Below are positions 17,035 through 25,945 of a DNA stretch of 64,000 bases, one piece after another. The position numbers were made by a program, and so were the translations under genes. Every line of letters begins with the position of its first letter. Position 1 is the first letter of the stretch. The notes under the pieces were generated by a model, which had not been told where the DNA came from, made no database searches, and saw only the letters and a program-made list of their open reading frames with translations. The stretch covers positions 93,550-157,549 of the forward strand of contig CAVZMO010000053.1 in the NCBI GenBank assembly GCA_963776195.1, read 5' to 3'. The stretch comes from CAVZMO01 sp963776195. Its GTDB lineage: Bacteria > Nitrospirota > Thermodesulfovibrionia > Thermodesulfovibrionales > SM23-35.

Positions 17035-17316
17035 TCAGTTCAGATTCCTGATAAACCGTTCAACATCTTTTTTGTTGAGAATTCGCAAAACTATAGCGCG
17101 ATTGCCTTCAATCATATAGAACACCCGGTACTTGTCCACTCTGAGCCTGTAATAATCTGAATTCGTCCCTTTGATTTTTTTGATTGCTTTTCCTCTGGGA
17201 AAAGGGTTGTCCCTGAGTGCCTGTAATGCTCGAACAATCTTTCCGCAAACACCGTCGCTGAAGCCGTCAAGGTCTTTAATCGCAGGGGGTGAAAGGACGA
17301 TCTGAAACTTATCCAC
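17035..17316 (-). CDS. RelE/ParE-type toxin
   Basis: 93 residues with the family pattern: ALRDNPFPRGKAIKKIKG, then DYYRLRVDKYRVFYMIEG and a C-terminal VLRILNKKDVERFI. These toxins usually cut mRNA on the ribosome. The gene overlaps its antitoxin by 8 bp. It lies upstream of the Bro-N pseudogene and the cas3 operon, on the same strand, so some read-through towards cas3 is possible. Confidence 0.88.
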   Translation of the reverse strand: MDKFQIVLSPPAIKDLDGFSDGVCGKIVRALQALRDNPFPRGKAIKKIKGTNSDYYRLRVDKYRVFYMIEGNRAIVLRILNKKDVERFIRNLN

Positions 17317-17572
17317 GCTTTTTTTCCCTTTTAGACAGGTAATCTTCCAATGTCACGCCGCCCTTGCTCCGGTACTCTGCTTGTGCTTCCGCGAGCATGT
17401 CCTGAAGACCGGCGCTCTTTTCGAGGAGATAGTCTTCAAAGTCCTCCTCCGAGATCGCAGTGACAATTGCTCGCGGCTTGCCGTTTGAGGTGATAATCAC
17501 AGCCTCTTTCTCGGCATTTCTCAATATCTCGGATGTCTTGTTCTTGAGTTCCCTAACATTAGCGAATTTCAT
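17309..17572 (-). CDS. Phd/YefM-type antitoxin
   Basis: 87 residues from the ATG at 17572 (MKFANVRELKNKTSEIL). A GGAGG site about 7 nt upstream supports this start over a longer one at 17632. The N-terminal half is the Phd DNA-binding fold (ITSNGKPRAIVTAISEEDFE); the C-terminal tail binds the toxin. The operator-like palindrome at 17586-17605 lies just upstream, fitting autoregulation. Confidence 0.88.
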   Translation of the reverse strand: MKFANVRELKNKTSEILRNAEKEAVIITSNGKPRAIVTAISEEDFEDYLLEKSAGLQDMLAEAQAEYRSKGGVTLEDYLSKREKKRG

Positions 17573-17585
17573 TGCATGCCTCCAT

Positions 17586-17605
17586 GTAGCTACATTTGTA
17601 GCTAC
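17586..17605 (-). promoter_or_regulatory. Palindromic operator of the Phd/RelE operon
   Basis: GTAGCTACATTTGTAGCTAC is a perfect inverted repeat (9-bp arms, 2-nt centre) 14 nt upstream of the antitoxin start. The position and symmetry fit a Phd-family dimer site. Binding is inferred. Confidence 0.65.
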
Positions 17606-17734
17606 TATGTCATATATCGTGAATCTTGTCAACCGGTTTCACCGTACCTGTTATTATTTTTACGGTAGCCGCCCGCTCGCGCCTGCGGGTGCGGTTCAAA
17701 GCCTTTCAACAGGGCGATAATGTATAATAAATAT

Positions 17735-18349
17735 ATGATTGCGATTATTGATTATGGGATGGGGAATCTGAGGAGCGTTGAGAAAGGTTTCCTCAAAGTT
17801 GGGGTGGACGCGAGGGTTGTGACAAACCCTCAGGCGGTTGATGATGCTGATGCCGTTGTCCTTCCGGGCGTCGGCGCGTTCAGGGACTGCATGAGAAATC
17901 TCGAACAGGCGTCACTCATAGAACCGATTACGAGAGCGATTCGGAAAGGGAAACCTTACCTCGGTATCTGTCTCGGGCTTCAGGTGTTATTCACGGAATC
18001 GGAAGAGTTCGGTACTTATAAGGGATTGGACATTTTGAAAGGGAAGGTTGTGAGGTTTCAGGCAGAGAATCTGAAAGTGCCCCACATGGGCTGGAACAAT
18101 GTGAAGGTCTTGAGGAGACCGCCGATCTTTGACGGGATAGATGATGAGTCTTTCTTCTATTTTGTCCACTCCTTTTATGTTGTTCCTGATGATCGTGATG
18201 TTATTGCGGCTACGACCGAGTACGGAGTGACCTTCACATCCATGGTCTGGAAAGAGAATATCATTGCAACTCAGTTTCACCCTGAAAAGAGCCAGGATGC
18301 CGGTCTTCGGATCTTAAGCAATTTCGGAGATTTCGTAAAAAAGGCCTGA
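17735..18349 (+). CDS. hisH: Imidazole glycerol phosphate synthase, glutaminase subunit HisH
   Basis: 204 residues from the ATG at 17735 (MIAIIDYGMGNLRSVEKGF); an ATG five codons upstream is possible. Class I glutamine amidotransferase motifs are clear: nucleophile Cys in GICLGLQ and the HPEK histidine-glutamate pair near the C-terminus. It supplies ammonia to HisF in histidine synthesis. hisF and most other his genes are not nearby; hisD is 23 kb away. It is transcribed away from the toxin-antitoxin and cas region. Confidence 0.93.
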   Translation: MIAIIDYGMGNLRSVEKGFLKVGVDARVVTNPQAVDDADAVVLPGVGAFRDCMRNLEQASLIEPITRAIRKGKPYLGICLGLQVLFTESEEFGTYKGLDILKGKVVRFQAENLKVPHMGWNNVKVLRRPPIFDGIDDESFFYFVHSFYVVPDDRDVIAATTEYGVTFTSMVWKENIIATQFHPEKSQDAGLRILSNFGDFVKKA

Positions 18350-18358
18350 TCAAGCCGC

Positions 18359-18835
18359 TTAAGAAACCCGCTTACTGTCTGACTCAAGATGGTGCAAAAG
18401 TTCATGGATGCTCATTTTAAGGACCGGATGCCTCGCATTCGGTGCGATTTCGTTCAAAGGTCTCAAGACAAAATCCCTTTCGTGCATCAAGGGATGAGGG
18501 ATTTTCAGATTGTCTTCGTTCAAAACTATATCCTCAAAGAGGAGAATATCGAGATCGATAATGCGGGGGCCCCATCGATAGGACACTTCCCTTCCTAACT
18601 CCTGTTCTATATCCTTCAGCACACGTAAGAGCTGAAGGGAGTGCAGATCTGTTTCTATTTCGATGACCATGTTTAAAAAAAGCGGTTGGTCCTTTACACC
18701 CCACGGTTCCGTCTCATAGAGGGAAGACCTCTTTTTAACGATGATGCCTTTTTCTTTGATCAAATCTATGGCTCGAAGGCAGTTTTCCCGCCTCTTACCG
18801 AGGTTGGAGCCGATGCCGATATAAGCGGTAGACAA
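18359..18835 (-). CDS. folK: 2-amino-4-hydroxy-6-hydroxymethyldihydropteridine pyrophosphokinase
   Basis: 158 residues. HPPK landmarks are present: AYIGIGSNLGKR at the N-terminus, LYETEPWGVKDQPLFLNMV, and the signature RWGPRIIDLDILLF. It transfers pyrophosphate from ATP to the pterin in folate synthesis. It converges with hisH with a gap of 9 bp and is downstream of dapL on the same strand. Confidence 0.94.
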   Translation of the reverse strand: MSTAYIGIGSNLGKRRENCLRAIDLIKEKGIIVKKRSSLYETEPWGVKDQPLFLNMVIEIETDLHSLQLLRVLKDIEQELGREVSYRWGPRIIDLDILLFEDIVLNEDNLKIPHPLMHERDFVLRPLNEIAPNARHPVLKMSIHELLHHLESDSKRVS

Positions 18836-18946
18836 TTTTAATACCTAAAAAAGGCGATTTACCGCAGAGGACACGGAGGGAAACATTCTTAATTATTAAT
18901 GAGCCGATATTAATGAATCTTATCTCTGTGCTCCCTGTGGTTAAAA

Positions 18947-20119
18947 CTATAGTATCTTTTCTATCCTGTCGACCGCCTCTTTGATCCTGGCGACAGAAGC
19001 TGTTAACGCAAACCTGACATATCCTTCCCCCGCCTCTCCAAACCCGTTGCCGGGCGTAGCGAGCACCCCGGCCCTATCGAGCATATGGGTTACGAAACTC
19101 ATCGAATCGAAGCGGGAAGGTACTTTTGCCCAGAGGTAGAATGTGGCCTTCGGTTTCAGAAGATCCGTACCGAGTTTTTTCAGACCGTTATAAAGTACGT
19201 CCCTTCTTTCCTTATAGGTATTCCTTATTACCGAGAGGTCGCTCTGGTCCATGTCTAATGCCGCAATTGCAGCTTCCTGTATGGCCTGAAAGACCCCTGA
19301 ATCGAGGTTTGTCTTTACCTTCCCGAGACCTGCCAAAACCTGGCTGTTTCCTACGGCAAAACCTATTCTCCAGCCGGTCATATTATAAGTTTTTGATAGG
19401 GAATGGAATTCTATTCCCACCTCTCTTGCCCCGGGTATCTGCATAAAACTCAAAGGCCTCTTATCGTAGTAAATCTCTGTGTATGAGGCATCGTGACAGA
19501 CGATGATGTTGTATTTCATCGCAATTCTTATCACTTCTTCATAGAATTTCTTAGGCGCCACTGCTGAAGTCGGGTTATTCGGATAGTTGATAAAGATGAT
19601 TTTTGATTTCTGAAGTACCTTTTTGGGTATCCGGTCCAGATCCGGCAGGAAGTCGTTCTCTTCTTTCAGTGGCATAAAGTGGCAATTGCCGCCCGCGAAG
19701 AGGGTACCTATCGGATATACGGGATAACCCGGGGACGGCACAAGAACCGTATCACCCGGATTGACGAATGCCAATGGGATATGGCCGATACCTTCTTTAG
19801 AACCGATTAAAGAAAGAACTTCCGTACGAGGATCGAGTTTAACATAGAATCTCTTTCTATACCATCTTGCTACAGCCTCCCTGAAGGTGAGCATGCCTTC
19901 ATAGGAAGGATAACGGTGGTGTGCAGGTTTTTCAACAGCCTTCTTCATTGCATCGACTATGACGGCGGGTGTTGGAATGTCAGGGTCACCGATACTCAGG
20001 TCTATGAGGTCGGTGCCCTTCGCCATGGACTTCTGTTTCATCTTATCGATGGAGGCAAAAAGATAGGGGGGAAGATGTTTCACTCTCAGAGCAAGTTCAA
20101 AGGATGTTCTTTTTTTCAA
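18947..20119 (-). CDS. dapL: LL-diaminopimelate aminotransferase-type class I/II aminotransferase
   Basis: 390 residues, fold type I PLP enzyme. Seen motifs include DLSIGDPDIPTP, PSPGYPVYPIG, NYPNNPTSAVA, and the PLP lysine in SLSKTYNMTGWR. These best match DapL-type enzymes, which make LL-diaminopimelate directly from tetrahydrodipicolinate for lysine and peptidoglycan synthesis. A related alanine or aspartate aminotransferase cannot be excluded by eye. The downstream gap to folK (111 bp) has no gene. Confidence 0.82.
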   Translation of the reverse strand: MKKRTSFELALRVKHLPPYLFASIDKMKQKSMAKGTDLIDLSIGDPDIPTPAVIVDAMKKAVEKPAHHRYPSYEGMLTFREAVARWYRKRFYVKLDPRTEVLSLIGSKEGIGHIPLAFVNPGDTVLVPSPGYPVYPIGTLFAGGNCHFMPLKEENDFLPDLDRIPKKVLQKSKIIFINYPNNPTSAVAPKKFYEEVIRIAMKYNIIVCHDASYTEIYYDKRPLSFMQIPGAREVGIEFHSLSKTYNMTGWRIGFAVGNSQVLAGLGKVKTNLDSGVFQAIQEAAIAALDMDQSDLSVIRNTYKERRDVLYNGLKKLGTDLLKPKATFYLWAKVPSRFDSMSFVTHMLDRAGVLATPGNGFGEAGEGYVRFALTASVARIKEAVDRIEKIL

Positions 20120-20233
20120 GGCAACCTCCTATATCTTTGGTGCTCTATTATAAACTATAGTCTTTTGAAAAATTGAGGGTGTTTGAGATTTTAAATGTTT
20201 TTTGATAAAAGGAAGAATCCGGATGTTCAATAA

Positions 20234-20266
20234 AAAGGAGGGAGCCAAACATCGGTTCCCTCCTTT
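20234..20266 (-). terminator. Rho-independent terminator for the secreted-protein gene
   Basis: Minus-strand hairpin with 13-bp arms (AAAGGAGGGAACC and GGCTCCCTCCTTT, one G-U pair) around a 7-nt loop, followed by a T run. It lies 14 bp past the stop at 20280. Confidence 0.8.
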
Positions 20267-20279
20267 TACGTAAAAAAGA

Positions 20280-20804
20280 TTATTTTTTCTCTGCTGGTTT
20301 TGCAGCCGGCTTCTCTGCAGCCGGCTTCATAGGCTCGGCCTTCTTCTCCATCATCTTCTTCTCTGCTGCCGGCTTTGCTGCGTGGATCGAAACGCTCTTG
20401 GCTACGTTCTTGCCGTCGACTTCAGCGGACTTAACGGTAACCTTATCGCCGACCTTCACGTCTGCGCAAGCCTTCTTCTCCTTGCCCATCATTACCTTTG
20501 TCTTGTCATCACAGGTAACGGTCATCTCGGCTTTCTTACCCTTTACGGTAATGGTGTTGGCCTTCATGTCGACTGCTGCAACTTCACCGGTAACCTGCTT
20601 TGTCTTTGCAGCGGCTTTCTTCTCGGCCTTTGCAGGAGCCTTCTTCTCCTCTGCCATCGGGGCCTTCTTCTCTTCCATTTTAGCCGGAGCGGCTTTCTTC
20701 TCGGCCGGGGCCGGGGCTGCCTTCTTCTCGTCTGCTGCGAAAGAGAGCGAGGTAATGGCGAATACAAAGAGAACTGAAACGATAATCGCTATTGCTTTCT
20801 TCAC
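20280..20804 (-). CDS. Secreted Lys/Ala/Pro-rich protein with an OB-like core
   Basis: About 174 residues. The start is taken as the GTG at 20804 because AAAGGAGGT sits 7 nt upstream; an in-frame GTG at 20813 overlaps that site. A signal peptide (hydrophobic IIVSVLFVFAITSL, cleavage after SFA) precedes an Ala/Lys/Pro/Glu-rich arm. A small core follows (QVTGEVAAVDMKANTITVKG to VKVGDKVTVKSAEVDG), resembling DUF5666-like OB domains. A second rich tail ends the protein. It is probably periplasmic; charged arms suggest binding to the wall, metal or polyanions. It has its own terminator. Function unknown. Confidence 0.75.
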   Translation of the reverse strand: MKKAIAIIVSVLFVFAITSLSFAADEKKAAPAPAEKKAAPAKMEEKKAPMAEEKKAPAKAEKKAAAKTKQVTGEVAAVDMKANTITVKGKKAEMTVTCDDKTKVMMGKEKKACADVKVGDKVTVKSAEVDGKNVAKSVSIHAAKPAAEKKMMEKKAEPMKPAAEKPAAKPAEKK

Positions 20805-20940
20805 TAGAATCACCTCCTTTCATATATAAGTTCTTTGCAAACTCGAAACAAAACTTTCAATTAGAATATTGAAAAGCAAGAGGCATGCCAGTACTTAATG
20901 CCTTTAAAAACACGGGTCTCTTTGAAGGCCCTATCCCTTT

Positions 20941-22317
20941 TTAGGGAAGGGTATCCTTTTTTGGGGAATGGAGGTTAAGCTTCTCCCAACGGTACCAGAA
21001 GGTCTTATAGCTCAACCCTAAGAGTTTTGCCGCCTTTGTGGCGACACCGTTTGCCTTCTGCATCGCCTTTTTCAAGAGGTCTTTTTCAAGCTCCTCAACG
21101 TTTATTCCCTCGTCGGGCAGATCAAAATCGAGGATATCCTTTCCCTGAAAGAACCTTAATTCGCCTTTTATATCCTTCAGACCTATATGAGAAGCTTCAC
21201 ACATGAGAACAGCGCGCTCTATAACAGACTCAAGGTGCCTTATATTACCCGGCCAGTTATACTCTATAAGTGCCTTCATTGCATCTTCTTCGATCCCTTT
21301 AACTCTTTTCCCAAATTCTTGATTGTATTTTTTTATGAAAAATTCTGTAAGTTCAAATATGTCTTCTTTTCTTTCCCGTAGCGGAGGGAGTTCAACAGTT
21401 ACCACTTTGAGCCTATAGTATAGATCTTCTCTAAATCCTCTTTTTTGTAATTCTTTTTCGAGGTCTTTGTTCGTTGCAGCGATTATCCTGACATCAACCT
21501 TTATGCTCTCACGGCTGCCCAGCCTTCTTATCTCCTTATCCTGGAGTACCCTGAGGATTTTTGACTGCGTCATGGGTGGAAGGTCTCCTACCTCGTCAAG
21601 AAACAGCGTCCCCCCGTTTGAAGCCTCAAAAAGTCCGATATTTCGCGACGTAGCTCCGGTAAAGGCGCCCGGCTCGTATCCGAAGAGTTCACTTTCGATC
21701 AGGTTTTCGGGTATCGCGGCACAGTTTATCGCTGTAAAGGGCTTTGTCCTCCTCGGACTGTTATAATGGATTGCCCTTGCCGCGAGCTCTTTCCCCGTTC
21801 CGCTCTCACCGAGTATGAGGACGGTAACATTGCTTGAGCAGACCTTTTTCATGATCTCTACCGCTTCTACCATCTTTTGGGAATGCCCGATAATGCCCTC
21901 GATTTTGAACTTTTCGAATAGCGCCTTCTGGAGCTGCAAATTTTCCTTGAGAAGTTCTGCTCTCCCAACCGCCCTTTTTACCGTTATGAGAAGCACATCT
22001 TTATCGAGAGGCTTGCTGAGATAATCGAATGCGCCCTTCTTAATAGCGTCGACAGCGGAAGAGATCGTCCCGTAGGCGGTCATAACGATCACCGGTGGCT
22101 GGAGGGGGGCTTCAGGAAGCGATTCAATAAATTCTATTCCGTCAATGCCTTCCATTTTGAGGTCGGTTAAGACCACATCCGGTGTGATCTCTTTCATGAC
22201 CTTTAGACCTTCTTCGCCTGAAGAGGCGGTATACGTCTCATATCCTTCGTCATCGAGTATCGTCTTAAGGATATCTCTTTGCAACGGTTCGTCATCTATA
22301 ACAAGAATGACAGCCAA
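20941..22317 (-). CDS. NtrC-family sigma-54-dependent response regulator
   Basis: 458 residues. Receiver domain with Asp52 (VVLTDLKMEG). The AAA+ domain has Walker A GESGTGKE and the sigma-54 contact loop GAFTGA. A C-terminal Fis-type helix-turn-helix follows (ATKAAKLLGLSYKTFWYRWE). It activates sigma-54 promoters when phosphorylated. It is 12 nt downstream of the histidine kinase gene and surely its partner. The regulon is unknown. Confidence 0.93.
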   Translation of the reverse strand: MAVILVIDDEPLQRDILKTILDDEGYETYTASSGEEGLKVMKEITPDVVLTDLKMEGIDGIEFIESLPEAPLQPPVIVMTAYGTISSAVDAIKKGAFDYLSKPLDKDVLLITVKRAVGRAELLKENLQLQKALFEKFKIEGIIGHSQKMVEAVEIMKKVCSSNVTVLILGESGTGKELAARAIHYNSPRRTKPFTAINCAAIPENLIESELFGYEPGAFTGATSRNIGLFEASNGGTLFLDEVGDLPPMTQSKILRVLQDKEIRRLGSRESIKVDVRIIAATNKDLEKELQKRGFREDLYYRLKVVTVELPPLRERKEDIFELTEFFIKKYNQEFGKRVKGIEEDAMKALIEYNWPGNIRHLESVIERAVLMCEASHIGLKDIKGELRFFQGKDILDFDLPDEGINVEELEKDLLKKAMQKANGVATKAAKLLGLSYKTFWYRWEKLNLHSPKKDTLP

Positions 22318-22329
22318 GTAATCCTCCTT

Positions 22330-23757
22330 TTATCCTTTAACAGGCAATGATATGGTTATCGTACTTCCTTTTCTTTCCTCACTCTGAAAATCCACCTTAC
22401 CGCCGTGCTCCTCGACAACCCTTTTGGTCATAGCGAGTCCGAGGCCGAGACCTGTGCTTTTAGTAGAAAAGAAAGGATCAAAAAGCTTCTGGATGTTCTC
22501 CTTGGAGACGCCGATACCCGTATCCGAAACGATAATAAAGGCCTTGCCGTTTGATGTTTTTGTGCTCACCGTAAGGTCTCCGCCGTCCGGCATCGCCTGG
22601 AATGCATTGAGGATAACATTAAATATACATGTTTTGATCAATTCAGGGTCTACAGAGAGGGTAGGGAGTTCTCCATTATCATAATGTATCATGATACCGT
22701 CTTTTTCAGCCTTTGCCTGAACCAAAACCATAACCTCGTCAATGAGGCTGATCATGTTTATCTCCTGGAGGTTCAGTCTGAGCGCTTTCCCGTAATCGAG
22801 GAAATCCCCGACGAGTTTATTCAGTCTCTGTATTTCATGTTTTATGCTGATAATAAGCGATTCAAACTGTGCCTTTTCCTCATTCCCCTGAGGTACGTGT
22901 TTTTTTCTTAAATGGTCGATCGAGAGGCTGATGAAATTTAAGGGGTTTCTTATTTCATGGGCGATACCCTTCGCTAATTGAGCTATCCCGGAGAGGTGCT
23001 CGGCCTCTCGCAGCTTTTCCTCGAGTGCACGCTGCTCCCTGAGCTTCTGGACCATGAAATTGAACGTTTGAGTCAGTTCCCCGATCTCGTCCTTTCTGTC
23101 CGTGCGTAATTCCGACGTAAGATCTCCTGCCGCAACGGTGCGCGCTGCATTGACGACGTTATGTATGGGTTTGGTATACATCCATGAAAGAAGTACGGCG
23201 AGTATGATACCGAGTCCGAAGACCAAAGATGTCGCCACTATCCTCTTGATGGCATTATTCTTTAAGATTTCGGTAAAATCCTCTATGTTTATCTTAAGAT
23301 GGATATACCCGTAGTGCTCATTGCCTGCAACAACGGGAAGGATAACATTATAGACCTTTCCCTCCTTGGAAACGGGCTCACCGAGCTCAGCCTTTATGAT
23401 GCGTTCTTTTTTCTTGGGACCTACCTGTTCACCCACCGTTGTCGGGTTGGTACTCGCGATAATCTCGTCCTTTGTACTGATGATCGATATCTCTTTGACG
23501 CCTTTTGCATTTAATTTTTTCAGGTAAGTCTGAAGCCTCATCTGGTCCGTGTATCCTCTGCTCGTCACCTCTTCAACGCCGACCTGTATCGCTTTCGAAA
23601 GCTCCGCTGTCTGGCTTTCGAGTTCCTTGAACACCATTTTTTCAGACTGGGAGTAGAGAAATGTCAAAACCGATATAAGGATGAGACTGAGAAAGAGCAT
23701 CATCCCGATGAGTTTTCTGTTTAAGGAAAGGTTTAGGAAATAATCTTTAATGGACAT
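22330..23757 (-). CDS. Membrane sensor histidine kinase
   Basis: 475 residues. Two membrane segments (about 17-35 and 168-190) flank a periplasmic sensor of about 130 residues. HAMP follows (YTKPIHNVVNAARTVAAGDL), then HisKA with the phospho-histidine in AKGIAHEIRNPLNF, and HATPase with SDTGIGVS and STGLGLGLA. It is co-transcribed with the NtrC-type regulator. The signal is not evident; the extracytoplasmic domain looks PAS/Cache-like. Confidence 0.92.
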   Translation of the reverse strand: MSIKDYFLNLSLNRKLIGMMLFLSLILISVLTFLYSQSEKMVFKELESQTAELSKAIQVGVEEVTSRGYTDQMRLQTYLKKLNAKGVKEISIISTKDEIIASTNPTTVGEQVGPKKKERIIKAELGEPVSKEGKVYNVILPVVAGNEHYGYIHLKINIEDFTEILKNNAIKRIVATSLVFGLGIILAVLLSWMYTKPIHNVVNAARTVAAGDLTSELRTDRKDEIGELTQTFNFMVQKLREQRALEEKLREAEHLSGIAQLAKGIAHEIRNPLNFISLSIDHLRKKHVPQGNEEKAQFESLIISIKHEIQRLNKLVGDFLDYGKALRLNLQEINMISLIDEVMVLVQAKAEKDGIMIHYDNGELPTLSVDPELIKTCIFNVILNAFQAMPDGGDLTVSTKTSNGKAFIIVSDTGIGVSKENIQKLFDPFFSTKSTGLGLGLAMTKRVVEEHGGKVDFQSEERKGSTITISLPVKG

Positions 23758-23895
23758 TGTAAATATTTTACATACAATGCCTATCCGTAAGTCAATCGAA
23801 CGAAGTTGAATCGAGTGAGGGGTTTAAAGACTTTGCGGTAATGAAGACTACCGCGGGCTCTTTGCTCTCCCCTCTTTTTTCTGCTAAAATGCAGC

Positions 23896-24798
23896 ATGTT
23901 TTTGCAGCAGCTTATCAATGGTCTCACCCTCGGCAGCGTGTATGCCCTTATCGCTCTCGGCTATTCGATGGTCTACGGCATCCTCGAATTGATCAATTTT
24001 GCCCACGGTGAGATTTATATGCTCGGAGCGTATCTCGGCATAATCTTTTTAGCTTTTTTCACCGCTATCGGCCTGACGTCTCATAGCCTGACCTTAGCAT
24101 TGGTTCTCACCTTTTGTCTGTCCATAGCCTTCTGTTCTTCCTATGGCTTCACCATAGAAAAAATTGCCTATAAACCATTGAGAAATGCGCCGAGGCTTAG
24201 CCCGCTCATCAGTGCAATCGGTGTTTCCATATTCCTGCAAAACTATGTAATGCTCACCCAGGGGGCAACAGACAAGGTCTTCCCGCATCTGTTCGAAACC
24301 GGAGGCTTTCAGTTTATGTCCGTCCGGATGACCCACCTTCAGCTTTTTATAATACTTGCATCCTTTGTCCTGATGATAGCGCTCCGCCTCTTTGTGAGAA
24401 AAACGAGAATGGGCAAGGCGATGAGGGCTGTTGCGCAGGACAAGACGATGGCCTCACTCGTCGGTATAAATATAGATACGGTCATCTCTGTTACATTCAT
24501 CATAGGCTCCGGTCTTGCAGCCGCTGCGGGGTTGATGGTCGCCATGTATTACGGATTAGTCAACTATTCCATCGGTTATATAGCGGGGATAAAGGCTTTT
24601 ACCGCAGCGGTACTTGGCGGGATCGGCAGTATCCGGGGCGCCATGGTCGGCGGGATCCTGCTCGGTCTCGTCGAAAGCCTGGGCGGAAGTTACATATCCA
24701 GTGAATACAAGGATGCTTATGCCTTTATCATCCTGATCATAATACTCCTCGTCAAACCGGGTGGACTTTTCAGGAAAGCGGAACTGGAGAAGGTTTGA
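23896..24798 (+). CDS. livH: Branched-chain amino acid ABC transporter permease LivH
   Basis: 300 residues, very hydrophobic with about eight membrane helices. The start MFLQQLINGLTLGSVYALIA and LELINFAHGEIYMLGAYLG are the LivH signature; FTAAVLGGIGSIRGAMVGG is the EAA-like loop region. It forms the inner-membrane channel with LivM. It is first in livH-livM-livG-livF. No periplasmic binding protein gene is adjacent, so the substrate could be a branched-chain amino acid, urea or a related compound. Confidence 0.92.
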   Translation: MFLQQLINGLTLGSVYALIALGYSMVYGILELINFAHGEIYMLGAYLGIIFLAFFTAIGLTSHSLTLALVLTFCLSIAFCSSYGFTIEKIAYKPLRNAPRLSPLISAIGVSIFLQNYVMLTQGATDKVFPHLFETGGFQFMSVRMTHLQLFIILASFVLMIALRLFVRKTRMGKAMRAVAQDKTMASLVGINIDTVISVTFIIGSGLAAAAGLMVAMYYGLVNYSIGYIAGIKAFTAAVLGGIGSIRGAMVGGILLGLVESLGGSYISSEYKDAYAFIILIIILLVKPGGLFRKAELEKV

Positions 24799-24802
24799 GA
24801 CG

Positions 24803-25945
24803 GTGACGGACAACAAACTGAAAGTTGCAAAACCCTTAATTATTGCACTCTGGCTTTCTTTGCTTTTCCTGCCCTTCAAGGGGGCAAAGGCCGCTGTTCT
24901 CTTCTTTATCGTTCTTTTTTTCCTCCTCGTTTCCGTATCATTCCTTTCCCGGTACAAAAAAACACTTGCGGGGACATTGCAGTCCTTGAGGGGAAAAATA
25001 GGGACAACGGGCTTATTCTCTCAGGGATTGTCCCCTGTTCTCCGTTATTCCTTCCTGCCGGTTCTTTTCATCCTGCCCTTTCTTGCGGGAGACTATTTTA
25101 TTGATGTGGCGATTCTCGCCGGTATTTATATCATCCTCGCCCTTGGTCTGAATGTGGTAGTAGGCTTTGCCGGTCTCTTGAATCTCGGATTTGTGGCCTT
25201 CTATGCGATCGGAGCATATACATACGCCCTCTTGAACACAAAATTCGGATTTGGTTTCTGGTCGGCCTTACCTTTTTCCGTAGGACTCACATCTGCTGCG
25301 GGGTTTCTCCTTGCAATCCCTGCTCTTCGTCTGAGGGGGGACTACCTCGCTATCGTAACACTGGGCTTCGGCGAAATAGTGAGACTTGTACTGAATAACT
25401 GGGACAGTGTGACGCGGGGCCCGAACGGTATATCGGGCATTTCCCGCCCGCTCATTTTATCTTTCTCACCGGGGAGCCTCATTCCCTATTATTATCTCGT
25501 TCTCTTTTTTGTCTTACTGACCGTTTTTATAACCAAAAGAGTTTATTCCTCAAAGATAGGAAGGGCATGGATTGCTCTGAGAGAAGACGAAATAGCAGCG
25601 TCTACTATGGGTATAAACACAACCCTGTATAAGCTCTATGCATTTGCATTCGGCGCTTTCTGGGCGGGTCTTGCGGGGGCTGTTTTTGCGGGGAAGATGC
25701 AATTCGTATCGCCTGAAAGCTTTACATTCATGGAGTCGGTGCTGATATTATGCATGGTAATTTTGGGGGGTCTGGGAAGTATTGCAGGGGTCATTCTCGG
25801 CGCTTTCGTTTTGGTTTTGCTCCCGGAAATGTTGCGCGAGGTTCAACTGTACCGGATGCTTGCACTCGGGAGCGGTCTTGTACTCTTAATGATATTCAGA
25901 CCCCAGGGATTATTGGGAGGCAAGAGTGCATCTCTTAGAAGTTAG
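24803..25945 (+). CDS. livM: Branched-chain amino acid ABC transporter permease LivM
   Basis: About 380 residues from the GTG at 24803, chosen because GGAGAAGG lies upstream and this start follows the livH stop by 4 nt. An upstream GTG at 24761 would overlap livH. Membrane helices fill the protein; NVVVGFAGLLNLGFVAFYAI and LRGDYLAIVTLGFGEI are typical of LivM. It partners LivH and overlaps livG by 20 bp. Confidence 0.92.
   Translation: MTDNKLKVAKPLIIALWLSLLFLPFKGAKAAVLFFIVLFFLLVSVSFLSRYKKTLAGTLQSLRGKIGTTGLFSQGLSPVLRYSFLPVLFILPFLAGDYFIDVAILAGIYIILALGLNVVVGFAGLLNLGFVAFYAIGAYTYALLNTKFGFGFWSALPFSVGLTSAAGFLLAIPALRLRGDYLAIVTLGFGEIVRLVLNNWDSVTRGPNGISGISRPLILSFSPGSLIPYYYLVLFFVLLTVFITKRVYSSKIGRAWIALREDEIAASTMGINTTLYKLYAFAFGAFWAGLAGAVFAGKMQFVSPESFTFMESVLILCMVILGGLGSIAGVILGAFVLVLLPEMLREVQLYRMLALGSGLVLLMIFRPQGLLGGKSASLRS

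Noticed and set aside
20382..20829. Long plus-strand frames opposite the secreted Lys/Ala-rich gene
   Set aside because: They arise from the repetitive codons of the real minus-strand gene, which has a signal peptide, ribosome site and terminator.
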